From contig JAKOGH010000681.1 of the NCBI GenBank assembly GCA_024811115.1, positions 186,001-250,000 of the forward strand: a stretch of 64,000 bases of DNA, written 5' to 3'. The notes beneath the pieces are model-generated. The model searched no databases and was not told the origin of the DNA. It saw only the letters and a list, made by a program, of their open reading frames with translations. Below, in pieces: positions 34,486-46,600 of the stretch. Origin of the DNA: Terana coerulea (lineage: Eukaryota; Basidiomycota; Agaricomycetes; Polyporales; Phanerochaetaceae). A program made the translations under genes and the position numbers. Positions within the stretch are counted from its first letter, which is position 1; the number at the start of each line of letters is the position of its first letter.

Positions 34486-36278
34486 ATGGCAGTGCCATGG
34501 TCGGTACAGCAGGGGATTTATGCTGCATTTTGCTGTATCGCGTCTGTTTTGGCCTTTATTCCCTTGTATTGGCATCTCGAAGGTGAGTAGTCTGATAATT
34601 CGTCAACACACCGAGGATTCAATCTCAGAACTTGAAGCTTGGAATATGGGAACAGTTCTCTGGATATTCTGGGTCGGATCAGGCTGCTTTATCCAGTTCG
34701 TCCACGCCATCATCTGGCGGGACAACGCAATAAATTGGGCCCCGGTATGGTGCGACATCAGTGAGTTCTGCTGCACTCAACGAATGCAAAACCAATGCTC
34801 ATATTTGACGCCAACCAGTCACTAGATTCATTCATGTGCAGCCGATCGGAATCGTACTTGCGTCTGCCATTCTCAATCACCGCCTGTACAAGCTGTCGAA
34901 GATAAGGCAAGCATTCACCACCCTCGCCGATGTATGTGCCGGATTTCCCCATTTTTATTGTTGTATTTACATACGAAACAACAGAAACGCAGAGCCGCAT
35001 ATATTGACCTCGGGATTGGACTCGGCGTCCCTACCGTTTTCATGGGTACATGTAAGTGTTGCGGCTTGCCATTCAGCACCTTGTCAAGGCACCAGAGAAA
35101 CTGCTGACATCCTTGTAGACTGGTTTATCCAAGGGCACCGTTTTGACATCGTGGAAGGCGTAGGCTGCTTACCCGCCATGCCGCCCCTACCACTGTATAC
35201 TACGCGACCTTCGCTATCTGGCCTACCATAATCACTCTAATCTCAGGTTACTTCGGTGGTGAGTTCAATAAGTCACTGTAGTGATTAGTATGCTGATGTG
35301 GTGCTAGTGATGACCGTAATTGCTTTCCTACGCCATCGACGAGAGCTTAATCTCCTAATCTCTGCCTCCGAGCACAAGAACCTCACTTCCTACCGATATT
35401 TCCGATTAATGCTCTTTGCCTCGGTCGATGTTCTACTGGCCTTGCCATTCAACCTCGTTCTGCTGTACTTGAATCTCCAACAACCCTTGTACCCCTGGAA
35501 TGGTCTCGCCGACTTGCACCTCGACTTCTCCTATGTTGGACAATACCCAGCACTGCTATGGAGCTCGAGTGCCGCATTCACAACCTCGGTCTTCATTTTG
35601 CCCGGGTCTTCGATTGCTTCGGCTTTCATCTTCTTTGCGTTCTTCGGAATGGCCAAGGAAGCGCGTGTACATTATCGCCGATTGTTCATGGTCGTCTGGG
35701 GACGGCTATCCATGCTTGGAAGAAGGAAGGAGCACTCGGATGCACTGAACAGGTAAGCCGTGATCTTTGCATCCAGCTAGCCGATCTGACCCGTTTTCGC
35801 GCCCCATAGTAAACCTTCGCAGGGTTTGGGCGGCCTTGCTGGAGCCATCAGCCATATGACGATCCCCACGTTCGTCCAGCGCGTCCCGACTTTCGGGCAC
35901 AAGCGAAAGCAAAGCTCGTTCGACTCCTCACTCACATCTGTGCTCGACATCTCCGTCACTATCGAAGATCTCACTGTGTACGACGATGTTCAGTCGGGCA
36001 GAGCTGGGTCTCCGTATGCGGAAATGAAGACGATTAAGGCAGTCGAGCCCGCCTACGTCTCCACGAGCAACATGACTGGTCCTGCAACTTCACAGACCGC
36101 TGTCGTATTTCACACTTCGGATCTTCCGCCGGGTCTACAACCCGCGAAAGATGGTATGATTCGTCCACCGGCGTTGCGTAGCCCGCCTTTGGCATGGGCT
36201 CCTCCCGATCATTCCTTCCACGGTCCCCAGTCCGTCTTCAGCTCGATGGACTCGTTGGGTTCGCTCAGGGACATCTAG
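34486..36278 (+). CDS. STE3-type pheromone receptor (one frame break)
   Basis: Seven-helix G-protein-coupled receptor of the class that senses farnesylated mating pheromones in basidiomycetes. ATG 34486 (MAVPWSVQQGIYAAFCCIAS), then WNMGTVLWIFWVGSGCFIQF, VWCDI joined to ITRFIHVQPIGIVLASAIL, KRRAAYIDLGIGLGVPTVFM, DWFIQGHRFDIVEGVGCLP, TTVYYATFAIWPTIITLIS, YFGVMTVIAFLRHRRELN, then helices 6 and 7 around 35400-35640. A long Ser/Thr-rich cytosolic tail ends at 36278 (DSLGSLRDI). GHRFDIVEGVGC is the STE3 extracellular signature. Frame must shift one base near 35172-35186 between GCLPAM and TTVYY. No CaaX pheromone precursor was found beside it, so it may be a receptor outside the mating-type locus. 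Confidence 0.82.
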
Positions 36279-36430
36279 ACACTACGTGATTTCGTGCAAT
36301 GGACTTTTTACAATCTAATATTTTATCCTCCCTGCCCATCTGCACCGTATGTACTTCGCTCATGATCTCACAGGTGGCTCATGCAGTGTTGAATTCAATC
36401 TGGTGTAGATGTGACTTAAGTTCGAGGTAG

Positions 36431-38075
36431 TTATCGACGTAAATCTAAGAGGCTCACCTTCTTGAGAGCAGTGTCAATAAGACCCCACACCATAGAGTTC
36501 AAACCCGAAATTCTCTTCCAGTCGTAGTCGTAGACACCAATTGATGAGTCAGACCCGCTGTCAGTTAAGGCCTTTTCAACTTCATGCTCGAGTACTGCGG
36601 CCAGCACGTTGCCCGTTGGTGCAGGGGGAGGGCAGCCATTCAGTTTCAACTGCTCGCCGTCGCCAGTCATGTGTTCGTGGAAGATGGCTCCTGATAATTT
36701 CGCGCACAGTTTTTTGACATTCATGGTGGAACTTGAGTAGGCGGTAGTACTGTACCACGGGGAGAATCTCCAGCTCAGCGCAATACTGGGAGTGGATGTC
36801 TTGGAAGGATAGCTGACGTGCCGCCGTCAACGCTTCGTCCGGCCAGCTAAGGATGAGCGATACGCAGCACGCGCGGAAGGGTTCTTGAGGAATGAGTTGC
36901 TGGAGTCGGGTTTTGAACATTTGCTCAACGGAGCAGAACCCAAAACGTCGCGCCACCTGGATTGCATGCAACAGGTTCGGTCGGCACAGCCTGTCAATCC
37001 CCCAATCTCCAATCCAAGAGGCACCATCCACTGGTGGGTAGCAGAGTTGCAGGATTAGACCGATCGTTGGACCGCTTTCGGGCGTTTGGATGACGGGGAG
37101 CTCATTATATAGCGCAATTGGAACTTGACTGCCGCTGCCAAAGAGACTTTCCAACGACTCTACCTGATTTATGATTGGTAGACTGTGTAATTCCACCATG
37201 ACCCGATGTACTCGGAACTGCGATCCCTCCCCGGACTGTATGACCAGATCTGCATCCCGACGATTGAAAGGGTAAACGGTTGAATCTACGCTCGTGGCTA
37301 CGTCTTCCCGCCCCATTGCGCCAGAAACAACAGAGGCTGGTTGACAGAAGGTGAGGCCGGCGGCGAGGACTTCCACCCCCGGAACGCGTATGTACTTCAG
37401 GAGACGGAAGTATGGTCCTGCGGATATTCGCCCCTTCATGAAGGAGTGAAAGCTCAGGGCAGCGGTAGTATCATGGAATTCATGTGCCTCATCAGTCCCT
37501 AAGATGCCTACAGCCTTGTTCCCAAATAAAACGTGGTTCCCAGTGTAATTACTTGAACCATCTGAAAGCGGAGGCGGCTGCATGTAAGGCCTCTGCTCCA
37601 AGTTCGCTAGCTTTCTGGTCTTCCATGCTAACGCAGCTATCTTGGCGACATCTTCGAGCCTGTGGGGACAAGCGAGAGCGTATACTAGTAGTACTTGAAG
37701 TGGTCCGCTGGGAGCCCATATTTACGACCGGAGGAGCGCTGTCACCTCAGACTGGGCGAGGATGAAGTCGTATTTGATTGCTGCGCTCAAGACTCGGTCC
37801 AGAGTGAGGAAAGTGGTGATAGTAGGGCGAGGAAGGGGGTAGCTGTACCGCAGTAGGGCATCGATTGTTTCGCTGTTCTCCGGTATATCAACTACAGGGC
37901 GCACTTCGTTCGTCTCGACCCCGGACGGCTGTGGAATGGAGAACATTCCGTCGAAGAATGGGGACGCAAAAGAAAGCACCAGTTTGTGCACGAGAAAGTC
38001 AACGTTGTCGGAAGATCGCAAGACAACGTCTGCATTATCCTTATCGAAAGGAGCGGAAGCGATGCGGGTCATCAT
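36431..38075 (-). pseudogene. BTB/POZ-domain protein 1, broken by a stop and a frame shift
   Basis: First of four related genes with two BTB/POZ-like modules. The N-terminal module (from 38072) has APFDKDNADVVLRSSDNVDF, LVHKLVLSFASPFFDGMF and LLRYSYPLPRPTITTF; the second has STVYPFNRRDADLVIQSGEG and RVHRVMVELHSL. An in-frame TAA at 37722-37724 interrupts it, yet the same frame continues past it with LVYALACPHRLEDVAKIAAL, which matches the intact paralogs (VYTIACAHQLEDVA). A GT-AG intron spanning the stop is possible, but it would remove that conserved segment. A one-base shift is also needed at the G-run 36624-36628, after which VLEHEVEKAL matches the paralogs. Two lesions make this the strongest pseudogene call in the cluster. 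Confidence 0.7.
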
Positions 38076-38589
38076 GATCGGATTCAGCTGCGCAGTGAGG
38101 GTAGTAAGTGCAAGTTACTGACTAGTAGAATGTGCTTTGTGACAAACTATCGAACTTACAAATAAACAAGACTGACGTGCTGGATCAAATGGCAGAAGCG
38201 GCCACCGCCTAGCCCTATTAGCAGTCTTTGCGAAGACCGTTGGTTTTTGCAGCAGTATTGCGTCCGATGGTCACTAAATGTGGCCAGTGGTCAGAACTTA
38301 TCATTAGGGTCTCGGTCTCAGAGGGACAGAGAACTCACAGCCGAAAGGTTGGCGGATGTGGTAGTACGGAACCATAGGAATCGTCACTGGCAGTATCAGT
38401 CAAATGCTCAATTCCCACATTCATACTATTCATCGTCAACGGTCACACGGGCCGTACACGTGCACAAAGTGCATAATGACTTGAATGATATCAAGCGCAG
38501 CGACAAAACATCTCTATGCGATTATATCAAGAAGTCGACACGATGAAGCATGGAGCAATCTCTAATTTGACCTGAAAAGAGGGCGTTCA

Positions 38590-40146
38590 TTAAATCCTGC
38601 GCTCATGCCTCGACAGACTGTACACTGCATGACATACCTGGTGCACAGTAAGTCTCATATCTTCTTCCATCCGCCCGCCCTGTTCAGTCAACGCTTTGAA
38701 GTCGGGAGGATGGAAACCGCTATGTTTAGAAGCTCCTTGATAATAAGATCGTTGAACTTCAGCTTCTAGCTGAGGGGACAGAATTAGCCTCGTAGCTTTC
38801 CCGTTGTATTCAGAGAGCCATTCTTTTCTAAAACAAGGATGCGATCTCGAATCAACGTATTTCCCGATCGCACCATGCATCGCTGCTTGGCACTGGTGGT
38901 GGTATTTGAGTAGGTTGTAATACTCGTCAACAAACGTGATCTCCAGCTCGGAAGAGTACAAAGAGTGGATCGGTGATTTTGTCAGGACCTCCGCAGCTTC
39001 TCGCGCTATGTCGTACCAGCCGTATTTTAGGCCTAGGCAATACATGGAGAGGGGTTCCGAAGGAATGAGCTGGGTTAAGCGGACGACGAACAGTCGCGCG
39101 AGGTTGTCCATGCCATACGCAAGCGCCGCTTGGATAGTTTCACGCACATGGTAGCTGCAGAGCTTTCTCGCCGGTAGGTCGAAGACTGAAGAGCCAGGTA
39201 GAGTCGGATAACACAGTGTAAGCAGTAAGCGGAGAACGCCGCTTTCGTAATCAGTCTGAATCACTGGGAGACCGTCGACTTGGAAGTCCTCGGGACGGCC
39301 TAGTAATATCTTCCTAACAGGTAGCTCGCGGTTGGTTAACTGCAGCTCTATGACGAGTTTATGTATGCGGAATCTGTGCCCATCGGCCGATTGTAGAATG
39401 AGGTCGGCGTCCTCACGGTTGAAGGGATAGTGTCCATGATGTCGGGAATTGACCTCCCCAGTGGATGGTTCATTTACTGCAGTCTCGTCAGAGGCTTCGA
39501 GAACAGATCCGATAGGTGGGCTGCAAAACAATATGGATCCACCCTCCCGGAGATACTGCAAGAGTCGATAGAAACAGCCTGCAGGTATCTGACGTGCCAT
39601 CTCGGAAATGTAGGTCTGCGCGGTCACCGTATCCTCGAATGTCTCGCAGGTATCCGACCATCCTCCCAGCGTCTTCTTCCATACATCCGCGGCCTCCTTC
39701 GCAAGTTCTTCCATACCACGTGAACAAGCGACCAAGAAGACACGTAAGGGCTCCTTCTCTACGAAGCTTGCGAGAATGTTGGACGTAATCTCGGCCGCCA
39801 TCTCAAAGACGTATTTGCAAGCCGCAGTATTGACCAAGTCCACGACGGTGAGGTCTGCCATGACGGGATCACGAACGGGGTAACAGTACCGTAACAAGGG
39901 ATCCATAGTCTTGCTTGTCTCGGTTACATCGACAACGGGTATAGTCGTCGGGCTTGCTCCGTCGGAAGGCGGCGGCTGGGGAATACAGAACATGTCCTGG
40001 AAGAACTCGGAGGCCACGCAAAGTATTGCTTTGTGCACATAGAAGTCGACCCTGTCACTAGTTCGCAAAATGACGTCGACTAACGGCTTCGAACCGTCGA
40101 AAGGAGCCTCCGCGCACTTCACGTCAAGATCTTTCTGTGTCTCCAT
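38590..40146 (-). CDS. BTB/POZ-domain protein 2 (intact paralog)
   Basis: About 518 residues in one exon. ATG 40146 (METQKDLDVKCAEAPFDG) lines up with the paralog start at 42029; an in-frame ATG at 40224 would add 26 residues. The first BTB/POZ module has KPLVDVILRTSDRVDFYVHK, LCVASEFFQDMFCIPQPP and LLRYCYPVRDPVMADL; next come conserved helices (VACSRGMEELAKEAADVW, QIPAGCFYRLLQYLREGG). The second module has YPFNREDADLILQSADGHRF, IHKLVIELQLTN and LLLTLCYPTLPGSSVF. BTB domains mediate dimerisation and often recruit substrates to cullin-3 ligases, but no Kelch, MATH or zinc-finger partner is present, so its role is unknown. The last few residues may instead be spliced to a tiny exon, as paralogs suggest. 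Confidence 0.85.
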   Translation of the reverse strand: METQKDLDVKCAEAPFDGSKPLVDVILRTSDRVDFYVHKAILCVASEFFQDMFCIPQPPPSDGASPTTIPVVDVTETSKTMDPLLRYCYPVRDPVMADLTVVDLVNTAACKYVFEMAAEITSNILASFVEKEPLRVFLVACSRGMEELAKEAADVWKKTLGGWSDTCETFEDTVTAQTYISEMARQIPAGCFYRLLQYLREGGSILFCSPPIGSVLEASDETAVNEPSTGEVNSRHHGHYPFNREDADLILQSADGHRFRIHKLVIELQLTNRELPVRKILLGRPEDFQVDGLPVIQTDYESGVLRLLLTLCYPTLPGSSVFDLPARKLCSYHVRETIQAALAYGMDNLARLFVVRLTQLIPSEPLSMYCLGLKYGWYDIAREAAEVLTKSPIHSLYSSELEITFVDEYYNLLKYHHQCQAAMHGAIGKYVDSRSHPCFRKEWLSEYNGKATRLILSPQLEAEVQRSYYQGASKHSGFHPPDFKALTEQGGRMEEDMRLTVHQVCHAVYSLSRHERRI

Positions 40147-40479
40147 AACTTGCGTATGTCGCTGCGTAAACTTAGTGTTATCAACAATGACTGTTATTTC
40201 TCCTGACGAACACATGGAGGGCACTCACTCTGGCTAGAACGTGGCAGTTGTGCGCAGGACGTTTGATGGAGCGCAAGCGCTATCCGCCAAATGGCATTTT
40301 CCCACGCTCAACCACGATAACCATATCCACAGACACAATATCAATATTTCAGAATAACCAAGTTCAGGGTGGGTTTGCAGTAACCAGACGTGATAGACAT
40401 CCCTTAAATATATTTTGAGCATAGTGATACTGAGCCCCGTGCTCTATGAAAGGGTAGCGGCACCGATATCCAACTGTAC

Positions 40480-42029
40480 CTAAGTAGACGACGGCCCTTC
40501 AGTGATCACGGTACAAGAACGAAGTTGTAGCCTGAGGGCACTCACATTCGAAGTAGCGGCCCTCATAGCTTCCTCAATCCGAGCCGCCTGCCTAGTCGTA
40601 CCCGTAAAATCCAATTTATAGTTATCCGCGTCCCCACTTGCACGATATCCCTGGCGGTACGCTCGAGCGACCTCAACTTCCAGTAGGGGTGTCGGTATCG
40701 ACCTCGCCGACCTTAGCCACACTGCTTTCCAATCATGACGGAGGCTTGGGTCAAGACCTTTGGCGATACCCGACTGCATCGCAGCTTGACAGAGGTGATG
40801 GTGCTTGAGCAAATTGTAATAATCTTCGGCGAACATGATCTCCAGTTCGGGGATGTACAGCGAATCCACCGGCCCCTTTACCAGCTCCTTAGCGGCCGCG
40901 CGAGCTTCGTCGAACCAGCCGTACCTTAAACCCATGTAGTACATGGAGAGCGGGTCTGATGGAATGAGCTGGCGTACGCGCGCGAGGAATGTCTGGGCAA
41001 TCGAGTCCATGCCGTACTCGAGCGCGGCCATGATCGCCTCGTCCACTACGTGGCTGCACAGGGTCTTGCCATCGAAGTCAGAGACCGCTGATTCTGGTGC
41101 GACGGGGTAGCAAAGCCGCAGAAGCATTTCGAGGGCCTCGCCCCGCAGGTCGGTCCGGATAACGGGCAGTCCCTTCAACTTGTCCACAGGGCCAACCAGA
41201 AGTTCTTTCTCAACGGGTCGAGCGCGGTTCACCAGTTGGAGCTTTATGACAAGCATGTGCACACGATAATTGTGTCCATCCGTCGACTGTAAAATGAGGT
41301 CGGCATCCGGGCGGTTGAAAGGATAGCTCTGGATCGCCTCGATATCTGGTGACTCGGCGACGTCAGGTATTTTTGAAGGCTCGCCGGACAGAGGTGGTGC
41401 GCAGAAGGAGGTGTATTGGCCCGTTCGTAGATACTGCAAAAGAGACGGAAGAGGCAGCCGGCAGGTATTCTTCGACCCATAGCGGACACGTAGCCCAGCG
41501 CCGCGACGGTCAACTCCCAAGTATCACTCGTGTCGGGCCAATCGACCCTTGTTTTCCTCAGTGCATCTGCGGCAGCCTTCGCGACATCTTCGAGCTGGTG
41601 AGCGCAGGCAATCGTATAGACCTTCCGGGGCTCCGTTTGAACGAAGTTGTGTAGTAGACTGGACGTGATCTGGGTGGCCTCAGCGAACTCGTACTTGATG
41701 GCGGCATCCAACACGAGGTCGAGGACGTTGAGATCAGCGATGCATGGGTCCGCCACGGGGTAGCAATATCGTAACAAGTAATCAAGGGTCTTGCTGTCCT
41801 CTGATACATCGACGATAGGTAGTTCGTCCGGGCCCGTCTCCTCAGTGGCTGCTGGCTGTGGAATGCTGAACAAGTCTTGGAAGAACTGGGAGGATAGCGA
41901 CAGCACCAGTTTATGAGCGTGGAATTCCACTTTGTCGGCAGTACGCAAGATAACGTCCACCGAGGGCTTCGAGCCGTCGAATGGAGCTTGTGCAGTCTGC
42001 AGCTTCAATTCATCGCCAGGTTCGACCAT
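40480..42029 (-). CDS. BTB/POZ-domain protein 3 (one frame break)
   Basis: Tandem paralog of protein 2. ATG 42029 (MVEPGDELKLQTAQAPFDGS), first module KPSVDVILRTADKVEFHAHK, LSLSSQFFQDLFSIPQP, LLRYCYPVADPCIADL, then VYTIACAHQLEDVAKAAADA and RRIPAGCLFRL. The second module has SYPFNRPDADLILQSTDGHN, VHMLVIKLQLVN, LLRLCYPVAPESAV, then LSMYYMGLRYGWFDEARAAA. The frame must change at the A-run 41438-41441 (TTTT on the coding strand) between CLFRL and LQYLRTGQYTSF; both sides match the paralogs closely. Only this one lesion is seen, so the gene may be sound if the indel is an assembly error. The paralog pattern suggests an intron near 40540 and a short last exon. Confidence 0.75.
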
Positions 42030-42453
42030 GCTTGCATATGTTCTGTTCCACTAGTCAGCGCATATGAGCGCTGATATGAAGTGCCGGTATGCAGAGTTGC
42101 TCACCAGGTCTGGTATCGTGACAGTTGTTCAAAACAGGTCTACGATGAATGTCGGAGCGATCCCACGCGTGCCGGGCGACTGTGCCACTCATTCCTCCTC
42201 TGGGCATGCCCAGGTCCGCTCTCTGCCCGCAGAGCACCGCGCTGAACTGATTTCAGGCATGTGCCATGGTGTATGTCCGGGATTTGTGGAATAGACGGAG
42301 CCCGCTGGAGAACGATATGGAAGAGCAATGGAAGACCGGAGTATAACCGGATTCCAGACGTCGAATTCGCAGGCTTGACTCCGCCCTCTCACTCCCATAA
42401 ATCCGGACGCGCACCTCCGTCTCCTCCGATACCCTTTCTCCCTCGCCACGACC

Positions 42454-44665
42454 ATGTCCGACGATATGAAAACGACTACTCGCAAGTCTTACCTTGACGA
42501 CGCTGTGAAAGAACGAGAAATTCCACCTTCATACGCCGATGTCTCCGTCCAGAAAGCGAGCAATGACATCTACGAGGACGGCACAATAGATCCAATCTAC
42601 CAAGCGAAAGCCCATGTATTGAACGATGCCATACAGGAGATAGGAATGGGGAAGTATCAGGTACGTGCTGTCGTTTGTGGTAGGAAGTGGTCTGTACTAA
42701 AGTTCTCGGATGACTGCAGTGGTATCTATTCATCGTCGCCGGGTTTGGATGGTTTGCGTACGTGTCACTCAATCTCTTATTCTTCACTTGAGCTCATAAC
42801 ATCTTTGGGATATTTAGGGACAGTGTATGGCCCGTAAGCACACCGACACGAACGACTAAGTCGCTTGCTAAGCGTACCACAACAGCTTATCGGAGGCCTT
42901 ATCCTCGCTCCTGTAATCAACGAATTCCGATTTAACGGTCCCTTCCTCTCGCTTGCCATGAACATCGGGCTCTTCGTCGGCGCAGTCTTCTGGGGCATCG
43001 GTTGCGACATATGGGGGCGAAGATGGTCGTTTAACCTCACGCTGCTTATTGCCGGGATATTTGGTCTCGCTGCAGGCGGATCCGGTGACTTTGTGACCTC
43101 TCGCTTCTCTCTTGGCCGTTCTTGGAGTAGGCGTCGGGGGAAACTTACCGGTAGACTCTGCCGTCTTCCTCGGTGAGGCTCTCGCACGTCAACCACTCCA
43201 AGCATCCAGGCTAATGCTCATCTTAGACTTCGTCCCCGGATCGCACCAATACCTGCTTACCGTCCTCTCCATCTGGTGGTCCCTCGGCCAACTCTTTGTG
43301 AACTTGGTGTGTCTAACCTCATCTACGCACGATGTAGTAGTTCTCATTACTCCTGCAGATTGCATGGCCATTGATTGCAAACTTCTCTTGCTCACCGACT
43401 GCCGCCCCGGGAACGTGCACACGGTCTGAGAACATGGGCTGGCGTTATCTACTTTTCACCCTCGGTGCCTTCACTCTGATCATGTGGGCTCTCCGTTTCT
43501 TCATCTTTTCCTTGGAGGAGTCCCTCGCTTCCTCGTCGGCCGCGGCCAGGACGAAGCAGCCGTGGCCGTGGTTCAACGTCTTGCGGCATACAATGGCCGG
43601 TCTTGCAGCCTTACGCTGGATCAACTTGTCCAGGCTGGTGAGGCCGCACGCGCGAAGGCCAACATCGATGCTTCAAGATCGAAGGTGAAAGTGCTGAGCA
43701 GCAGCTCTCATTATACTCTAGACCATATCAAGGCGTTGTTCGTAACAAAGAAGCTTGCTTGGTCGACCAGTCTGTTGATTGCGATATGGGGTAAGCTTGC
43801 TTCACGTCAGTTTCACAACTCGTCGCTGAATGTTTAGCAGGTATCATTGGCCTCGCCTCCACCTTGTACAACAATTTCCTTCCCTTCCTTTTGGCAAGTC
43901 GCGGTGCCCAGTTTGGCGACAGCTCGTACTACACCACTTACCGTAACGTACGTCTCGCCGTCCTGCTCTCTCCTAATGGTGCTGATCTCTCCTTCAGCAA
44001 GCGATTCTGAGTGTACTCGGTATCCCAGGCGCATTCCTCGCGGGCTGGGCCGTTGAGCAGCCGTTCATCGGCCGGCGCGGCACGCTCGCAATCTCCGCCG
44101 GCAAGTGACAGATTCTACTGCACGCGCTGACATTACTCAACGACCTCTCGCGAAATAAAGGGCTCACTGGTGCCTTTTTGTTCGCGACGACGACAGCCCG
44201 GAACTCGAATGCGCTTCTGGGCTGGAACTGCGGGTGCGTCCAGTCAATTTTCGGCTGAAGACCAAGGACGCTGACTTCTGCGTTGTAATGTTATAGGTAT
44301 GCATTCCACAGTAACGTGAGTACAGCTTTGTTTGATAGCCCGTGGATAGCTGCTGAAGGTACTACAGATCATGTACGGTGTTCTGTACGCTATTTCTCCG
44401 GAGCTGTTCCCCGCTAAAGACCGTGGCACCGGCAATGGCTTGACCGCCACCGCAACTCGTGTCTTTGGAATCCTTGTACGTTTTTCACCTATTTATTGAA
44501 ATATTTGATGTTGAGCGCTGCGATTCGTTGTAGGCACCGGTGATTGCGCTGTACGCCAACCTCGCGACCGCGGTCCCGGTGTACGTGTCCGGAGCACTCA
44601 TCTTCGCCGCAGGTGCCCTCGCGGTACTTCTCCCCTATGAGCCCAGGGGCAAAGCGTCGTTGTAG
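42454..44665 (+). CDS. MFS transporter, SV2/SVOP-like (one frame break)
   Basis: Secondary transporter of the major facilitator superfamily, substrate unknown. ATG 42454 (MSDDMKTTTRKSYLDDAVKE). Order of signatures: LNDAIQEIGMGKYQ joined to WYLFIVAGFGWF, GGLILAPVINEFRFNGPF, NIGLFVGAVFWGIGCDIWGR with RRWSFNL (the G-x-D-x-x-G-R-R motif between helices 2 and 3), AVLGVGVGGNLPVDSAVFL, LTVLSIWWSLGQLFVNL, GWRYLLFTLGAFTLIMWALR, ESPRFLVGRGQDEAAV, TLYNNFLPFLLASRGAQFG, GIPGAFLAGWAVEQPFIGRR, and a last helix ending LPYEPRGKASL at 44665. The VGGNLPVD and W-R-Y-L pattern is common to the SV2-related group. About eight introns. A one-base shift near 43096-43103 is needed between GGSGDFVT and LASLLAVLGVG. It sits inside the BTB cluster. 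Confidence 0.82.
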
Positions 44666-44982
44666 GGCTCCATGCGTGAAAGGTAAGTAGGCATAGAAGT
44701 ATTGTAGACTCTCGGTAGAACTTTGTGAATACCCCCAACTCCTGGAATTGTATGCTCGTTGTGTGCTTCGATACACGCATATTGGTGAATCTCTGAGATG
44801 CCATGCAGGCTAAATCATGTTGTGGATTACTGATGCGTTGGCCGATCGCTGTGACGGACTTTAACTGTTTCTGCGAAGAGCAGGAAAATGGCTTAGGCTG
44901 ACACTGAGCTAGATATGACCACGTGCTAGCTTTGTGGCGCTCGATCGTGAGGCGCCCATACTCCTCTTGCCTCCCAACAACC

Positions 44983-46600
44983 ATGAGTCTCGACAGTCGC
45001 GATACAGCAGGAGCTGGTCTCGAGGCCGGAGAAGATATCTCCGCAAAGCCTCTGACGATTGCGGCTGAGCCTTTCGATGAAGGGAATGGGGATATCATCC
45101 TACGCACATCTGACTCTGTCTCGTTTTACGTTTACAAGGTCGTCCTTGCGCTCGCCTCGCCGTTCTTCAAGACGATGTTTTCGCTCAAACAGCTGCAAAG
45201 CGCAGAGTCGACTCCCGCTGACTCCGTACCGGTTGTTCCTATCTCAGAAAGCAGCCTCATAGTCGACTTCTTACTACGCTATTGCTACCCTATCCCGGAT
45301 CCAGACATCAGCGATTTTGCGATCTTGGGCGACGTACTCGAGGCGGCGATCAAATACGAGCTGAATCAAGCTATCATCGTCATGCGCAAGCTATTCCGGG
45401 ACATGATGAAGGCAGCGCCACTCCACGCATACGCGGTGAGCTGTCGACTTGAGTGGGAGGAGGAGGCGGCTATGGCGGCTGCGATGTGGAAGTCGACACG
45501 AGAAGCCTGGAATAATACCGCGGAAGACTTTCTGGAGACGTGCTATGGGGCAAGCTACGTACCAGCGATGGCACGTATTCCCGCTGGTGCTTATTATAGG
45601 CTCCTCCAATACCTCGATGAAAAAGCTCGCTTCCTTCTCCAGTCCTGCTTTACATACGAACCCACTTCACATCACCGCGGTCTGGGGCACGCCGATTGCT
45701 TCATGGGATGCTTCCCGAGTATCCAACACCTATCCATTCAACCGCGCCGACTGCGACATTACTATACAGTCGAGTGATGATGTCGGATTTCCTGTTCACC
45801 GGCTCGTGTTGAATCTACAGATCCAACACACACGTGAAGCTTCACTACAAATACCGCTTGACAACATACCTCTGGACACACGGGTGGTCACCCTTCCCGA
45901 AGAGAGCAAAGTCCTCGGCGATCTCCTGCGACTCTGCTACCCGGTTGGTCCTGAAGAAGCACTCAACATGTCACAATTGGGGTCCAGCAGGTTTTGCAGT
46001 CCGCATACGGTGGATGTCATTCGCGCGGCCTTACGCTACAACATGCTACCTGTCGTCGAGCAGTACAGAAATTACTGGGGTAAACATATAGGAAACAGTC
46101 CACTCCGGATGTACTGCGTGGCTACGGAGTTCGGATGGGCGCAAGAGGCCAGAGAAGCTGCGGTGGCAGAGGCCGGCTCGATCACATATATCCCGCGATA
46201 TTCTACTTTACTGGAAACAATACCGACCGAGGCCTATCATCGCCTCCTTGCCTTTTGCCATAAGTACCAACAGACAATGTGCAGTGTTGTCAAGAAGTGC
46301 ACTCGACATCGGTCAAATAATAGCCATCAGTGGAAAGAACAATGGTCCTGCAAAATCCGGGATAGACGGACAAGGAGCTTCCCTTCGCCGATAGTGGAGC
46401 AGGAAGTTATGGCAGCTTATGACAGGGTCGACGGATACGCTCCATTGAATGGAGAACGGCGGAAGTTTGACATCATTGGTTTGACCAGACGGAGTAGAGT
46501 ATACGAGACAGAGTTAAAGAAAGCTTTGTGCCAGGTTTGTCGTCTAGCTACAGTGCGGCACAGTTTCTCTTTAGAGATCATGCTAACAACAACTTACTAG
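44983..46600 (+). CDS. BTB/POZ-domain protein 4 (one frame break)
   Basis: Fourth paralog, on the opposite strand from the other three and beyond the MFS gene. ATG 44983 (MSLDSRDTAGAGLEAGEDIS). First module: EPFDEGNGDIILRTSDSVSF, VVLALASPFFKTMFSL, LLRYCYPIPDPDISDF, then ARIPAGAYYRLLQYLDE. Second module: NTYPFNRADCDITIQSSDDV, VHRLVLNLQIQH, LLRLCYPVGPEEALN, then RMYCVATEFGWAQEAREAA. Frame must shift at the A-run 45620-45624, just after LQYLDE, and both sides are conserved. The coding end at 46600 is provisional; splicing near 46532-46600 to a very short exon with stop at about 46610 is as likely. Confidence 0.75.

Noticed and set aside
36313..36440. Possible pheromone precursor beginning MDFLQ just after the STE3 gene
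   Set aside because: The frame does not end in a CaaX motif and lacks the usual acidic or charged spacer.
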